The translations under genes and the position numbers were made by a program. 64,000 bases of DNA from positions 682,001 to 746,000 of the forward strand of contig NZ_JAJOYX010000001.1 in the NCBI RefSeq assembly GCF_022565915.1, in the 5' to 3' direction. This document shows positions 51,809-61,622 of the stretch, piece after piece. The DNA comes from Nesterenkonia sp. LB17 (GTDB lineage Bacteria; Actinomycetota; Actinomycetes; Actinomycetales; Micrococcaceae). The notes beneath the pieces are model-generated. The model made no database searches. It was not told where the DNA came from and saw only the letters and a list, made by a program, of their open reading frames with translations. Position 1 is the stretch's first letter; every line of letters begins with the position of its first letter.

Positions 51809-53379
51809 GCGTGTCCGACTCTCAGGACCCACAGCACGCGCAGCACCAGAATTCCCGGCAGCCGCAGATCCGCCCCGAGCTTCGCGGCTGGGACGGCCCC
51901 TGGAAGGGACTGCGCGCGATGGTCACCGGGCTCGGCGTCTCGGGATTCGCCGCCGCCGACACCTTGGCCGAGCTGGGCGCGCGCGTCGTCGTCGTCGATG
52001 GAACCGATGCACCCAAGACGCGCCGCGACGCCGAGACGCTGCGGCTGGTCGGGGTGAGTCAGATCCTGCTCGGCGAGGAACACCTCTCCGAGCTGCCGCT
52101 GCTCGACGGTGAGCCCGTCGAGCTCGTGGTCACCTCTCCGGGCTGGCGGCCCGACTCCGCGCTGATCAGTGCGGCGCGCACCGCCGGGATCCCGGTCCTC
52201 TCCGAGGTGGAGCTGGCCTGGCGGCTCGGACCCCGCCCGGGCGCCACGAAGCCCAGCTGGCTCGTGGTCACCGGCACCAACGGCAAGACCACCACCGTCA
52301 CGCTGCTGGAGTCGATGCTGATCCACGACGGTCAGCGCGCCATCGCCTGCGGCAACATCGGTGTACCGGTGCTCGACGCGATCCGCGATCCGGAAGGCTA
52401 TGACGCCCTGGCCGTGGAGCTCTCCAGCTTCCAGCTCGAATACACCGAGCTGCTCTCCCCGCTGGCCTCAGCGGTGCTCAACATCGCCGAGGACCATGTC
52501 GACTGGCACGGCAGCTTCGAGGACTACCGCGCGGCGAAGGCCAAGATCTACGAGAACACCGAGCTGGCCTGCGTCTACAACGCCGACCAGCGGGTCACCG
52601 AGGACATGGTCGCCGAGGCCGACGTCCAGGAGGGATGCCGAGCCATCGGCTTCACCACCGGAGCCCCCGGACCCTCGATGCTCGGCGTGGTCGATGACCT
52701 GCTGGTGGACCGAGCGTTCCTGGCCGATCGCGCGCACCAGGCGCTGGAACTGGCGGAACTTGCCGACTTCGGCCCGCTCGCCCCGCAGCACCTCATCGCC
52801 AATGCCCTTGCCGCCGCCGCCCTGGCGCGCGCCGCCGGCGCCGCACCGGACGCGATCCGAGCGGCCGTGCAGGCCTACGAGGCCGGTGATCACCGCATCC
52901 AGCCGGTGGCGAAGGCCGACGACGTGCTCTGGATCAACGACTCCAAGGCCACCAACCCACATGCCGCCGCGGCCTCGCTGCGCAGCTTCACCGATGTCAT
53001 CTGGATCGCTGGGGGACTGCCCAAAGGGGTGGTCTACGACGAACTCGTCCGGGAGATCGCCCCACGGCTGCGTCAGGTGATCCTGATCGGCACCGACTCC
53101 TCCCAGCTGAGGTCCAGCCTCGAGCGACACGCGCCGGGAGTCCCGGTGATCGGTGGACGCCTGCGGGAGGATGAGAGGCGCAGCGAGTTGGACGCGTCGC
53201 TGGCGGGTGAGGACGGGGTGCGCGCGATGCGGACCGCCGTCGCCGAAGCCGCCAAGGCGCTTGCGCCGCACCACACGGTGCTGATGGCCCCGGCCGCTGC
53301 CTCGATGGACCAGTTCGCCTCCTACGCAGCCCGCGGGGAAGCATTCATCGAAGCAGTGGCAGAGCTCATGACCGATTGA
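51805..53379 (+). CDS. murD: UDP-MurNAc-L-alanine--D-glutamate ligase
   Basis: A 524-residue Mur ligase with N-terminal Rossmann domain ([20 protein letters not shown]), [80 protein letters not shown] and C-terminal [20 protein letters not shown]. It adds D-Glu to UDP-MurNAc-L-Ala. The GTG at 51805 overlaps the mraY stop; the long open frame upstream is a shadow of mraY. The first 25 residues are Gln/His-rich and not conserved. A gap of 47 bp with a strong ribosome binding site leads to ftsW. Confidence 0.95.
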   Translation: MSVSDSQDPQHAQHQNSRQPQIRPELRGWDGPWKGLRAMVTGLGVSGFAAADTLAELGARVVVVDGTDAPKTRRDAETLRLVGVSQILLGEEHLSELPLLDGEPVELVVTSPGWRPDSALISAARTAGIPVLSEVELAWRLGPRPGATKPSWLVVTGTNGKTTTVTLLESMLIHDGQRAIACGNIGVPVLDAIRDPEGYDALAVELSSFQLEYTELLSPLASAVLNIAEDHVDWHGSFEDYRAAKAKIYENTELACVYNADQRVTEDMVAEADVQEGCRAIGFTTGAPGPSMLGVVDDLLVDRAFLADRAHQALELAELADFGPLAPQHLIANALAAAALARAAGAAPDAIRAAVQAYEAGDHRIQPVAKADDVLWINDSKATNPHAAAASLRSFTDVIWIAGGLPKGVVYDELVREIAPRLRQVILIGTDSSQLRSSLERHAPGVPVIGGRLREDERRSELDASLAGEDGVRAMRTAVAEAAKALAPHHTVLMAPAAASMDQFASYAARGEAFIEAVAELMTD

Positions 53380-53426
53380 TCGCAGACGTGGAGCCCCGCA
53401 GGGGACTTCACCAGGAGGAGGACTGG

Positions 53427-54923
53427 ATGGACAAGCGGAGACCTCGAGTCCCAGCCTCCCCCGAACAGCGCAGGTCCCAGCTTCGCGCCGTGGACGACCA
53501 CACCGACCCGGGCGACGAGCCTGTCGAACCGGCGGCTGAGCGGCGCGTGCATCGGTCGACTGCGGCCAAGACCTCTGCCCCGAAGACCTCCGCTGCCAAG
53601 ACCTCCACCGCGAAGACCCCCGCCGCCAAGGGCCCCGCCGCGGACACCCGGGACGCCGACACCTCCGACGGCGCCGCAGGTCGGCGCTGGAAGGCGGAGC
53701 GGGCGGACTCCCGGCAGAACCGGGTCCAGCGCTTCTGGAGCTTCCTGGAGATCGGGAACCCCTACACCACGTTCTGGCTGATCCTCGGCTCCACCCTGGC
53801 CCTCTCGATCATCGGGCTGACCTTCGTGCTGTCCTCGACCTCGGTGGATCCGACCGGGGGAGCCTTCACCACAGCGACCCGCCAGGCCACCTGGGCGGCC
53901 ATCGGGCTCGTCGGCATGCTGGTCATGATGGTCCTGCCCACCCGCTGGCTGCGCGCCATCGGCTGGTTCCTGATGCTGCTCTCCGCCGTCCTGCTCGCCC
54001 TGGTCGCGTTCACCCCGTTGGGCCATACCGGCGGCGGCTCGACGAACTGGCTCCGGATCGGACCGGTCCAGGGACAGCCCTCCGAGGTCGCCAAGCTGGG
54101 CCTGGTGATGTGGGGCGCCGCGGTGCTGGCCAAGAAGGGCCGGCTGCTCTCCCAGTTCGCGCACTGGGTCACTCCCTTCGTGGCTCCCGGTGCCCTCTCG
54201 GTGCTGGTCCTGGTGCTCGCCGGCGGCGACCTGGGCACCAGCCTGATCATCATCCTGATCGTCGGGACGCTGCTCTTCGCCGCCGGGGTCGCCATGCGGT
54301 ACTTCGTGATCGCGGCCAGCCTCGCCGCGGTGATGGTGGCGCTGCTGATGCTGGTGACGCCCTACCGCATGATGCGGGTCTGGGCGTGGCTCGGGGTCAA
54401 CTGCGACCACCCCACCGATCCCTGTCACCAGATGCAGCAGGGCTACTACGCGCTGGCCTCGGGCGGCTTCTGGGGCGTCGGCCTGGGCCAGTCGCGGCAG
54501 AAATGGGACTACATCCCCGAGGTCCACAACGACTTCATCTTCACCATCATCGGAGAGGAGCTGGGACTGCTCGGCACCCTCACGGTGCTGGGCCTCTTCG
54601 CGGTGCTCGCCGTGGGGATGTTCCGCGTGGCCTACAACACGAACGACCAGTTCACCCGACTGGTCTGCCTCGGGGTCATCGCCTGGATCAACGGTCAGGC
54701 CTTCATCAACATCGGCATGGTCACCGGGCTGCTCCCGGTGGTGGGCGTGCCGCTGCCGTTCATCTCCTACGGCGGCTCGGCGCTGACCGTGACCCTGATC
54801 GCCGTCGGGGTGGTGCTGAACTTCGCCCGCAGGCAGCGCCTGGACGGCCGACCCCGGCCTCGCCGGAGCAGCTCCCCGTCGAAGGCCACCAAAGCCTCCC
54901 ACCGAAACCCCATGTCCGTCTGA
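53427..54923 (+). CDS. ftsW: Peptidoglycan glycosyltransferase FtsW with repetitive N-terminal extension
   Basis: A 498-residue SEDS protein with ten helices. The core includes MMVLPTRWLRAIGWFLMLLS, LRIGPVQGQPSEVAKLGLVM, GDLGTSLIIILIVGTLLFAA, a VGLGQSRQKWDYIPEVHNDF signature and GMVTGLLPVVGVPLPFISYG. It polymerises lipid II at the septum with FtsI. The cytoplasmic N-terminus is about 100 residues, with six Ala-Lys-Thr-like repeats (STAAKTSAPKTSAAKTS, near 48-70) of possible Thr phosphorylation sites. The ATG at 53427 follows AGGAGGAG; an in-frame TTG 51 nt upstream overlapping murD is less likely. Confidence 0.94.
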   Translation: MDKRRPRVPASPEQRRSQLRAVDDHTDPGDEPVEPAAERRVHRSTAAKTSAPKTSAAKTSTAKTPAAKGPAADTRDADTSDGAAGRRWKAERADSRQNRVQRFWSFLEIGNPYTTFWLILGSTLALSIIGLTFVLSSTSVDPTGGAFTTATRQATWAAIGLVGMLVMMVLPTRWLRAIGWFLMLLSAVLLALVAFTPLGHTGGGSTNWLRIGPVQGQPSEVAKLGLVMWGAAVLAKKGRLLSQFAHWVTPFVAPGALSVLVLVLAGGDLGTSLIIILIVGTLLFAAGVAMRYFVIAASLAAVMVALLMLVTPYRMMRVWAWLGVNCDHPTDPCHQMQQGYYALASGGFWGVGLGQSRQKWDYIPEVHNDFIFTIIGEELGLLGTLTVLGLFAVLAVGMFRVAYNTNDQFTRLVCLGVIAWINGQAFINIGMVTGLLPVVGVPLPFISYGGSALTVTLIAVGVVLNFARRQRLDGRPRPRRSSSPSKATKASHRNPMSV

Positions 54924-54943
54924 TGGCTGCCGAAGGAAAACCC

Positions 54944-56062
54944 ATGAATGAGCTCTCCATAGTTCTCGCAGGCGGGGGAACCGCCGGGCACGTCAGCCCG
55001 ATGCTGGCAGTCGCCCGTGCCCTCGATCGCCTCGCCCCCGAGGTCCGCCAGACCGTCATCGGCACCGCCGCCGGACTCGAGACCCGGCTGGTCCCCGAGG
55101 CCGGCTACCGACTGGAGACCATCGACAAGGTCGCCATGCCCCGGCGGCCCTCCCGTGACATGCTGCGCTTCCCCTCCCGCTTCGGGCAGGCCGTGCGCGA
55201 CGCCGCCGGGATCCTCCGCGCCGAGCAGGCCGACGTGGTCATGGGCGTCGGCGGGTACGTGTGCACCCCGGTGTTCGTAGCGGCCCGCCGGCTGGGCATC
55301 CCCGTGGTCATCCACGAGGCCAACGCTCGTCCCGGTCTGGCGAACAAGCTGGGCCACCGGTTCGCCGCCTTCACCGGCGTCGCCTTCGAAGGCACCCCGC
55401 TGAAGGGCTCCGAATGGGTGGGCATGCCGATGGCCCGAGAGATCTCCCAGCTCGACCGCGCCCAGCAGCGGGAACAGGCCCGCAAGACCCTGGGCCTGGA
55501 CCCGGAGAAGGTCACCCTGGTGATCACCGGCGGCTCCTCCGGGGCGCTGTCGCTGAACAACTCGATCAAGGCGGCGCTGACCGATCTGCTCGGCACCGGG
55601 GCCCAGGTGCTGCACCTGACCGGCCGGGACAAGGCGCTCACCGGTGAGCACGGCGCGCTGATCCAAGCCCCCGGCTACCACCAGCGGGAATACCTCGACG
55701 GCATGGAGCTCGCCTACGCCGCCGCGGACCTCATCATCGCCCGCGCCGGCGCCGCCACGGTGAGCGAGGTCGCCGCCGTGGGGCTTCCCGCGATCTTCGT
55801 GCCGCTGCCGGTGGGCAACGGCGAGCAGGAGCTCAACGCCCGCGAACTTGTCGCCGCAGGCGGCGCCCTGCTGGTCAAGGACGAACATTTCAACAAGTCC
55901 TGGATCCGGCGCAACATCGTTCCGCTGCTCGAGGACCCGCAGCTGCTGGCCACCATGGAGCAGCAGTCGGCCTCGCGCGGGATCACCGATGCCGACGATC
56001 GGATGGCCCGCGCCACCCTCGCCGCCGCCGGCCACCCGATGAGCAAGTCCGAGACCGCGTAG
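54944..56062 (+). CDS. murG: UDP-N-acetylglucosamine--lipid I transferase
   Basis: A 372-residue GT-B glycosyltransferase: VLAGGGTAGHVSPMLAVARA, VMGVGGYVCTPVFVAARRLG, PVVIHEANARPGLANKLGHR, LVITGGSSGALSLNNSIKAA, and the C-lobe IARAGAATVSEVAAVGLPAI with PLPVGNGEQELNARELV. It converts lipid I to lipid II on the inner membrane face. The ATG at 54944 is chosen for the GAAGGA ribosome binding site; an in-frame ATG at 54923 overlapping the ftsW stop would add 7 residues. Its stop overlaps the murC GTG by 1 nt. Confidence 0.95.
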   Translation: MNELSIVLAGGGTAGHVSPMLAVARALDRLAPEVRQTVIGTAAGLETRLVPEAGYRLETIDKVAMPRRPSRDMLRFPSRFGQAVRDAAGILRAEQADVVMGVGGYVCTPVFVAARRLGIPVVIHEANARPGLANKLGHRFAAFTGVAFEGTPLKGSEWVGMPMAREISQLDRAQQREQARKTLGLDPEKVTLVITGGSSGALSLNNSIKAALTDLLGTGAQVLHLTGRDKALTGEHGALIQAPGYHQREYLDGMELAYAAADLIIARAGAATVSEVAAVGLPAIFVPLPVGNGEQELNARELVAAGGALLVKDEHFNKSWIRRNIVPLLEDPQLLATMEQQSASRGITDADDRMARATLAAAGHPMSKSETA

Positions 56063-57513
56063 TGACCCTGCCTCCCATGAATCCTGCTCACGCCGCGGAG
56101 CCCACCGCCCGGCCCAGCTCCGCTGAACCTCCCGCCGCCGGACTCGGGCACGTCCACTTCCTGGGGCTCGGCGGAGTGGGCGTCTCCGCCGTCGCACGCC
56201 TGATGGCCGCCGACGGCGTGCCGATCTCCGGCACCGACGCCAAGGAGCTCCCCGTGCTCGAGGAGTTCCGTCGCGGCGGCGCCGCCGTGCAGGTGGGCTA
56301 CCGCGCCGAGAACCTGGCCGCGGCGGAGGAACAGCTGGGCCAACCCATCACCGCGGTGATCGCCTCCTCGATCGCCGCTGCCGGCAATCCCGAATACGAC
56401 GAGGCCGTGCGCCGCGGCCTGCCGGTGCTGCACCGCTCGCAGGGTCTGGCGGCGCTGATGCGGACCCGCCGCGCCGTCGCCGTCGCGGGCACCCACGGCA
56501 AGACCACCACCTCCTCGATGGCCACCGTGCTGCTGGAGCAGGCCGGACTCTCCCCGACCTTCGCCGTCGGCGCCAACGTCGCCGGACTCGGCGTCAACGC
56601 CGCGGCGGGCACCGGGGAGTGGTTCATCGCCGAAGCCGACGAGTCCGACGGTTCGCTGCTGAACTACGCCCCAGAGGTCGGTGTGGTCACCAATGTCGAA
56701 GCCGACCACCTCGATCACTACGGCACCGCGGAGGCGGTGGAGCAGGTCTTCGTGGACTTCACCGAGCGGATCACCGACGGCGGGGCGCTGATCATCTGCG
56801 CCGACGACTCCGGTGCCCGCGAACTGCTGGCGAAGGTGGAGCAGCCGCTGGCCGCCCGCGGCGTGAGCATCACCAGCTACGGCACCCGCGAGGACGCCGA
56901 CCTTCGGCTGAGCAGCGTCACCCGCGACGGCGGGGTGGTGCGTGAGGGCGCCGAGGAGGCGCTGCTGCGCCTGGCGGTGCCCGGAGTGCACAATCAGCTC
57001 AACGCCCTGGCCGCCATCGCGGTGGGGCGCCGAGCCGGACTCTCGCTGGGAACCAGCGTCGCGGCCGTCTCGCACTTCCAAGGCACCTCGCGCCGCTTCG
57101 AGCTGCGCGGAGAGGTCTCCGGGGTGCGCGTCTACGACGACTACGCCCATCACCCCACCGAGGTCGCCGCCGTGCTCCAGGCCGCGCGCGCCTCGCTGAC
57201 CGCTGCTGACGGGCAGGTCCATGTGATCTTCCAGCCGCACCTGTTCAGCCGCACCGCCGCCTTCGCCGCTGACTTCGGGACTGCACTGACCGCGGCGGAC
57301 ACCGTGGCGGTGCTGGAGATCTACCCGGCCAGGGAGGAGCCCATCGAGGGCGTCACCGCCGCCCTGCTGGGGCACCCGGTGCGCAGCGTCGCCGGAGCCG
57401 TCGACGCCGTGGCCTCGGCCGCCCGTCCAGGAGACCTGATCATGACCCTCGGCGCCGGTGACGTCACCGCATTGGGCGCAGACGTCCTCAGCGCGCTCAC
57501 GGAGCGCCGATGA
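56062..57513 (+). CDS. murC: UDP-N-acetylmuramate--L-alanine ligase
   Basis: A 483-residue Mur ligase: VHFLGLGGVGVSAVARLMAA, VAVAGTHGKTTTSSMATVLL, FIAEADESDGSLLNYAPEVG, VVTNVEADHLDHYGTAEAVE, LAAIAVGRRAGLSLGTSVAA, YDDYAHHPTEVAAVLQAARA. It adds L-Ala to UDP-MurNAc, the first peptide step. The GTG start overlaps murG by 1 nt, and its stop overlaps ftsQ by 4 nt. The first 20 residues are non-conserved. Confidence 0.95.
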   Translation: MTLPPMNPAHAAEPTARPSSAEPPAAGLGHVHFLGLGGVGVSAVARLMAADGVPISGTDAKELPVLEEFRRGGAAVQVGYRAENLAAAEEQLGQPITAVIASSIAAAGNPEYDEAVRRGLPVLHRSQGLAALMRTRRAVAVAGTHGKTTTSSMATVLLEQAGLSPTFAVGANVAGLGVNAAAGTGEWFIAEADESDGSLLNYAPEVGVVTNVEADHLDHYGTAEAVEQVFVDFTERITDGGALIICADDSGARELLAKVEQPLAARGVSITSYGTREDADLRLSSVTRDGGVVREGAEEALLRLAVPGVHNQLNALAAIAVGRRAGLSLGTSVAAVSHFQGTSRRFELRGEVSGVRVYDDYAHHPTEVAAVLQAARASLTAADGQVHVIFQPHLFSRTAAFAADFGTALTAADTVAVLEIYPAREEPIEGVTAALLGHPVRSVAGAVDAVASAARPGDLIMTLGAGDVTALGADVLSALTERR

Positions 57514-58355
57514 GGCTGCGGTTCCCCCGCCGCGCCCCGGACCACGACAAGCCCTCCGACGCGGACCACGATGAGTTCTCCGACACGGACGACGATGAGT
57601 TCGGTGACGCGTCCCCGCTGGACTTCCCCGAGCCTGCCGCCGTCATCGGCAGGCGGCGCCGCCGCCGACGGATCCTCGCCCTGCTGATCAGCCTCGCGGT
57701 GCTGCTCGGCGTGGTGGCCACCCTCTACTTCTCCCCGCTGCTGGTGGTGCGCGCGATCGCGGTTCAGGACAACGACCTGCTCACCGATCAGCGCGCCCAG
57801 GAGCTGCTGGCGCCGCTGCACGGCAGGCCGCTGGCTCAGGTCAGTCAGCGCGACGTCGAGCGGCTGCTGCAGGACGAGCGCGCGGTCGACGAGGTGATCG
57901 TCGCCGCCCGGCTCCCCGAGGGCCTGGACATCGTGGTGATCGAACATCCCCCGGTGGCAGAGGTCCACGTGGGGGAGGAGATCCTCTTCTACAGCCAGGA
58001 GGGAGAGCTGATCAGGACCTTCGACGAGTCCCAGGCCGAGGATGCGCAGGGCTACGCCACCCCGGTGATCTCCGCGGAGGCCGCCCTGGAGAACGAAGCG
58101 GTCTTCCAGACCATCGTCTCGGTGCTGGGCCAGCTGCCCGAGGGCGCCCGCGAGTCGCTGGAGTCCGCCACCGCGGAGTCTCGGGATTCGGTGCAGCTTG
58201 AGCTGCAGGACGGGCGGACCGTCGTCTGGGGCGACGACCAGCGCGGGGACGAGAAGGCCACGGTGCTTGAAGCGATCCTGGGCTCCTCGGCGGGCGAGTT
58301 CGAGGGCGTCGAGGTGCTCGACATCTCAACTCCGAGCGCGCCGGTGACGCGCTAG
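57510..58355 (+). CDS. ftsQ: Cell division protein FtsQ
   Basis: A 281-residue bitopic protein: an acidic cytoplasmic N-terminus with two Asp/Glu repeats (HDEFSDTDDDEFGDASPL), a poly-Arg patch (GRRRRRRRIL), one membrane helix (about 54-74), a POTRA domain (VVRAIAVQDNDLLTDQRAQE) and the FtsQ beta domain (PVAEVHVGEEILFYSQEGEL). It recruits FtsL/FtsB and the septal synthase. The long acidic N-terminus is unusual and could bind a basic partner. ATG overlaps the murC stop by 4 nt; followed by the long ftsZ leader. Confidence 0.9.
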   Translation: MRLRFPRRAPDHDKPSDADHDEFSDTDDDEFGDASPLDFPEPAAVIGRRRRRRRILALLISLAVLLGVVATLYFSPLLVVRAIAVQDNDLLTDQRAQELLAPLHGRPLAQVSQRDVERLLQDERAVDEVIVAARLPEGLDIVVIEHPPVAEVHVGEEILFYSQEGELIRTFDESQAEDAQGYATPVISAEAALENEAVFQTIVSVLGQLPEGARESLESATAESRDSVQLELQDGRTVVWGDDQRGDEKATVLEAILGSSAGEFEGVEVLDISTPSAPVTR

Positions 58356-58423
58356 GCGCGTGTGGCGCGTAGGCTTATGACCGAAAAGGACATCAGACAG
58401 GGACTGCCTACCTGGGATCCCCT

Positions 58424-58448
58424 AAGGTTCAAGTAAAGCTTGAACCTT
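58424..58448. promoter_or_regulatory. Perfect palindrome in the 328-bp ftsQ-ftsZ leader
   Basis: Arms aaggttcaag and cttgaacctt around taaag: a perfect 10-bp inverted repeat 236 bp before the ftsZ start. A second, weaker inverted repeat (ctgttg/caacag, 58450-58470) follows at once. The gap 58356-58683 contains no supported gene. The site could be a regulator-binding site for ftsZ promoters or an RNA hairpin in a long 5' leader; no typical T-run follows the hairpin. Confidence 0.6.
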
Positions 58449-58683
58449 GCTGTTGGTTCGCAGGCAACAGAACAATGTCTCAGGTACGGAGGCTCCCGTC
58501 CGCTGAAGAGCCGCTGCGACGTCACGGGTTGCCGCCCATGATTGAACCGATGTACCCGCGAATGACATCGGCACGATCAGGTGGCCCGAGACGGGTGAAG
58601 ACAGTGAGGAGTCGCGCTGCGGCTCACTCAGCGACGGGGGTCTCCGTACATTTGAGACCAGAGACGAGCAAGGGACACACAAC

Positions 58684-59931
58684 GTGGCATCACCGAACAA
58701 CTACCTGGCCGTGATCAAGGTCGTCGGCATCGGTGGCGGCGGCGTCAACGCCGTCAACCGCATGATCGACGTCGGTCTCCGTGGCGTGGAATTCATCGCC
58801 ATCAACACTGACGCGCAGGCGCTGCTGATGAGCGACGCCGACGTGAAGCTCGACGTTGGCCGAGAGCTGACCCGTGGACTGGGAGCCGGTGCCAACCCTG
58901 AGGTCGGCCGCCAGGCCGCCGAGGACCACTCCGAGGAGATCGAAGAGGTCATCCGCGGCGCCGACATGGTGTTCGTCACCGCAGGCGAAGGCGGCGGCAC
59001 CGGAACCGGCGGCGCCCCCGTGGTCGCCCGGATCGCCCGCTCGCTCGGCGCGCTGACCATCGGCGTGGTCACCCGCCCGTTCACCTTTGAGGGCCGCCGG
59101 CGCGCCGGCTCGGCCGAAGAGGGCATCGAACAGCTCCGCGACGAGGTCGACACGCTCATCGTGATCCCCAACGACCGGCTGCTCTCGATCTCGGACAAGA
59201 ACGTCTCGGTCCTGGACGCCTTCCGCTCCGCGGACCAGGTGCTGCTCTCCGGCGTGCAGGGCATCACCGACCTGATCACCACACCGGGCCTGATCAACCT
59301 CGACTTCGCCGACGTGAAGTCGGTCATGCAGGGTGCCGGCTCCGCCCTGATGGGCATCGGCTCGGCCAACGGTGAGGACCGTGCGGTGAAGGCCGCGGAG
59401 CTCGCCATCGCCTCGCCGCTTCTGGAAGCCTCCATCGACGGCGCACACGGTGTCCTGCTCTCCATCCAGGGCGGCTCGGATCTCGGACTCTTCGAGATCA
59501 ACGAGGCCGCCAGGCTGGTCCAGGAGGTCGCCCACCCGGAGGCCAACATCATCTTCGGCGCCGTCATCGACGACGCCCTCGGTGACGAGGCTAGGGTGAC
59601 GGTCATCGCCGCCGGCTTCGACCAGGTCGACGCCACCTCCCGTCCCGCGCAGCCGCTGCAGAACCAGGCGCCTGCTCGCAGCGTCGGCTCCGCAGCCCCG
59701 CCCGCGCGCACCGCCCCGCCCGTCCCCGGAACCGTGCCCGGCACGATCCCGATGGGCGGCTCAGGTGCTGCACGCTACGCCGGCTCCCAGGACACCGCAC
59801 CTCAGCAGCGGTTCGACCCCTCGCGTCGTCGTCATGAGAACGAGGAGCAGCAGGACATCCCGGACATCGTCGAGTCGGACTACACCGGAGGTCGCAACGA
59901 CGACCTCGATGTGCCTGACTTCCTGAAGTGA
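58684..59931 (+). CDS. ftsZ: Cell division GTPase FtsZ
   Basis: A 415-residue tubulin homologue: [40 protein letters not shown], the G-box [40 protein letters not shown] and the T7-type [21 protein letters not shown] 90-residue linker leads to the conserved tail [10 protein letters not shown] that binds SepF and other partners. It forms the Z-ring. GTG start with AAGGGA 11-16 nt upstream. Its stop overlaps pgeF by 4 nt. Confidence 0.98.
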   Translation: MASPNNYLAVIKVVGIGGGGVNAVNRMIDVGLRGVEFIAINTDAQALLMSDADVKLDVGRELTRGLGAGANPEVGRQAAEDHSEEIEEVIRGADMVFVTAGEGGGTGTGGAPVVARIARSLGALTIGVVTRPFTFEGRRRAGSAEEGIEQLRDEVDTLIVIPNDRLLSISDKNVSVLDAFRSADQVLLSGVQGITDLITTPGLINLDFADVKSVMQGAGSALMGIGSANGEDRAVKAAELAIASPLLEASIDGAHGVLLSIQGGSDLGLFEINEAARLVQEVAHPEANIIFGAVIDDALGDEARVTVIAAGFDQVDATSRPAQPLQNQAPARSVGSAAPPARTAPPVPGTVPGTIPMGGSGAARYAGSQDTAPQQRFDPSRRRHENEEQQDIPDIVESDYTGGRNDDLDVPDFLK

Positions 59932-60758
59932 CCTCGGCCCCCACGAACAAGGGGGCCAGGTCCGCTGTGTCCCCGTCGCCGTTCTGGTGGCGGGGCCACG
60001 CCGGGGACTCCGTGCAGCTGGGCTTCACCTCGGTGGATGCCGGGAATCTGGCGCGTCACGCAGGTTCCCAGCAGCGGGTCTCCGAGGATCGCCGCCGTCT
60101 CGAGGCGACGATGGGCGTGCCAGCGGGGTCCCTGCGCTTCCTGAACCAGGTCCACTCCGCAGACGTGCTCGACGCCGAGGCCGCGGCCTCCGCGCAGGAC
60201 GGCGTCAGCTCCGCCCCGGTGCCCACCGGGGATGCCTGGGTCTGCGCCGACGGCTCGGTGCCGCTGGCGATCATGGTCGCCGACTGCCTGCCGGTGCTGC
60301 TCTACGGGCAGCGCGCCGGCAGCGATCCCGAGCATCAGGTTCCGGTGACAGCTGCGGCCCACGCCGGGCGTCCAGGCCTGCTGGCCGGGGTCCTGGAGAA
60401 CACCGTGGCCGCCATGCGGGAGCGCGGCGCCGTCGCGATCACCGCGTGGATCGGCCCGGGAGCCTGCGGCGCCTGCTACGAGATTCCAGAACCGATGGTC
60501 GCCGAGGTCTCCCGTGACCGTCCCGCCATCGCCTCCACCACCAGCTGGGGCACCAGTGCGCTGAACCTGCGCGCCGAGGCCCAGGCCGTCCTCGCCCAGC
60601 AGGGAGTCACGGTCGATGACCTCGCCGGCTGCACCCTCGAGGACGACTCGCTCTTCTCCCATCGCCGAGAGCCTGACCGCGGACGGTTCGCCGGTGTGAT
60701 CTGGATGCCAGCATCCTCATCCCGGTCAGGATCCCCGGCGGAGCTCCCGGCTCGATAG
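59928..60758 (+). CDS. pgeF: Peptidoglycan editing factor PgeF (laccase-domain protein)
   Basis: A 276-residue YfiH/DUF152 protein: [60 protein letters not shown] and [18 protein letters not shown], with the conserved His-Cys-His zinc ligands. The family removes non-cognate UDP-MurNAc-L-Ser-type precursors or acts as a purine nucleoside phosphorylase. It is coupled to ftsZ by a 4-nt overlap (GTG start) and is a normal member of the actinobacterial ftsZ-pgeF-yggS-sepF run. Confidence 0.92.
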   Translation: MTSAPTNKGARSAVSPSPFWWRGHAGDSVQLGFTSVDAGNLARHAGSQQRVSEDRRRLEATMGVPAGSLRFLNQVHSADVLDAEAAASAQDGVSSAPVPTGDAWVCADGSVPLAIMVADCLPVLLYGQRAGSDPEHQVPVTAAAHAGRPGLLAGVLENTVAAMRERGAVAITAWIGPGACGACYEIPEPMVAEVSRDRPAIASTTSWGTSALNLRAEAQAVLAQQGVTVDDLAGCTLEDDSLFSHRREPDRGRFAGVIWMPASSSRSGSPAELPAR

Positions 60759-60761
60759 GCT
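60756..60761 (+). promoter_or_regulatory. -10 box of a leaderless promoter for yggS
   Basis: TAGGCT straddles the end of pgeF, exactly 6 nt before the GTG at 60768. No ribosome binding site precedes the GTG. Confidence 0.5.
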
Positions 60762-60767
60762 CTCCTC

Positions 60768-61574
60768 GTGCAGACCAGACCAGATCCCGCCGGCCCAGAT
60801 CCCGCTTCTACGGATTCGGCCACCGACCCCGCAGCCCGCGACCCCGCAGCCCAGGACCCGCGGAGCGAGGAGCTCGCAGCGAACCTCGCGGCGGTCCACG
60901 CCCGGATCGACCGGGCGATGGCCGCCGTCGGACGCCAGGATCGGCCGAAGCTCATCGTGGTCACCAAGTTCTTCCCCGCCGCGGATGTGCTCAGGCTGCA
61001 CCGGCTGGGCGTTCGCGACGTCGGCGAGAACCGCGATCAGGAGGCCGCCGTCAAGGCCGCGGAGGTCACACAGCTGCTCGGCGGTGACACGGACGCCCTG
61101 CACTGGCATTTCATCGGCCAGCTGCAGTCCAACAAGGCCCGCTCGGTCCTCGGCTACGCCGATCACCTGCACTCGGTGGACCGGTCGTCCCTGCTGAAGG
61201 CGCTGGTCAAGGTCGCACCTGCAGCGGATGCGCCGCCGCTGACCTGCCTGATCCAGGTGGACCTGCGTGACCCCGTGCCGGCCGACGGCAGGGGAGGGGC
61301 GGACCCCGCGTCGATCCCCGCGCTGGCCGCCGGGATCGCTGAGGCACCGGGGCTTGAGCTCGGCGGACTCATGGCTGTCGCGCCCCTGGATGAGCCGGCC
61401 GCACCGGCCTTCGGCCGACTTGCGCAGCTCTCCGCCGAACTGCAGGACGCCCACCCTCAGGCGCACATGATCTCCGCCGGAATGAGCGGTGACCTGGAGG
61501 AAGCGGTGGCCCACGGTGCGACACACCTGCGGGTCGGTCGAGATGTCCTGGGTGAGCGTCCGCTTCAGCGATAG
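60768..61574 (+). CDS. YggS-family pyridoxal phosphate homeostasis protein
   Basis: A 268-residue PLP-binding barrel protein: LIVVTKFFPAADVLRLHRLG carrying the PLP Lys, GENRDQEAAVKAAEV, HFIGQLQSNKARSVL and MISAGMSGDLEEAVAHGATH followed by LRVGRDVLGERP. It regulates free PLP and amino-acid pools rather than acting as an enzyme. Two oddities: about 30 Pro/Ala/Asp-rich residues at the N-terminus with repeated Asp-Pro-Ala units, and a short insertion (VPADGRGGADPASIPAL) near residue 170. A -10 box 6 nt upstream suggests it may be transcribed separately. Confidence 0.92.
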   Translation: MQTRPDPAGPDPASTDSATDPAARDPAAQDPRSEELAANLAAVHARIDRAMAAVGRQDRPKLIVVTKFFPAADVLRLHRLGVRDVGENRDQEAAVKAAEVTQLLGGDTDALHWHFIGQLQSNKARSVLGYADHLHSVDRSSLLKALVKVAPAADAPPLTCLIQVDLRDPVPADGRGGADPASIPALAAGIAEAPGLELGGLMAVAPLDEPAAPAFGRLAQLSAELQDAHPQAHMISAGMSGDLEEAVAHGATHLRVGRDVLGERPLQR

Positions 61575-61622
61575 TCTCGAGACCGCGCAGTGACAAATCA
61601 ACCTTTCCTCAGGAGAACCCTC

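Noticed and set aside
51472-53379. 635-residue frame as murD
   Set aside because: The first 111 codons are an out-of-frame reading of mraY; murD begins at the GTG overlapping the mraY stop (51805).
54110-56062. 650-residue frame as murG
   Set aside because: The upstream part is an out-of-frame reading of ftsW; murG begins at 54944 with a ribosome binding site.
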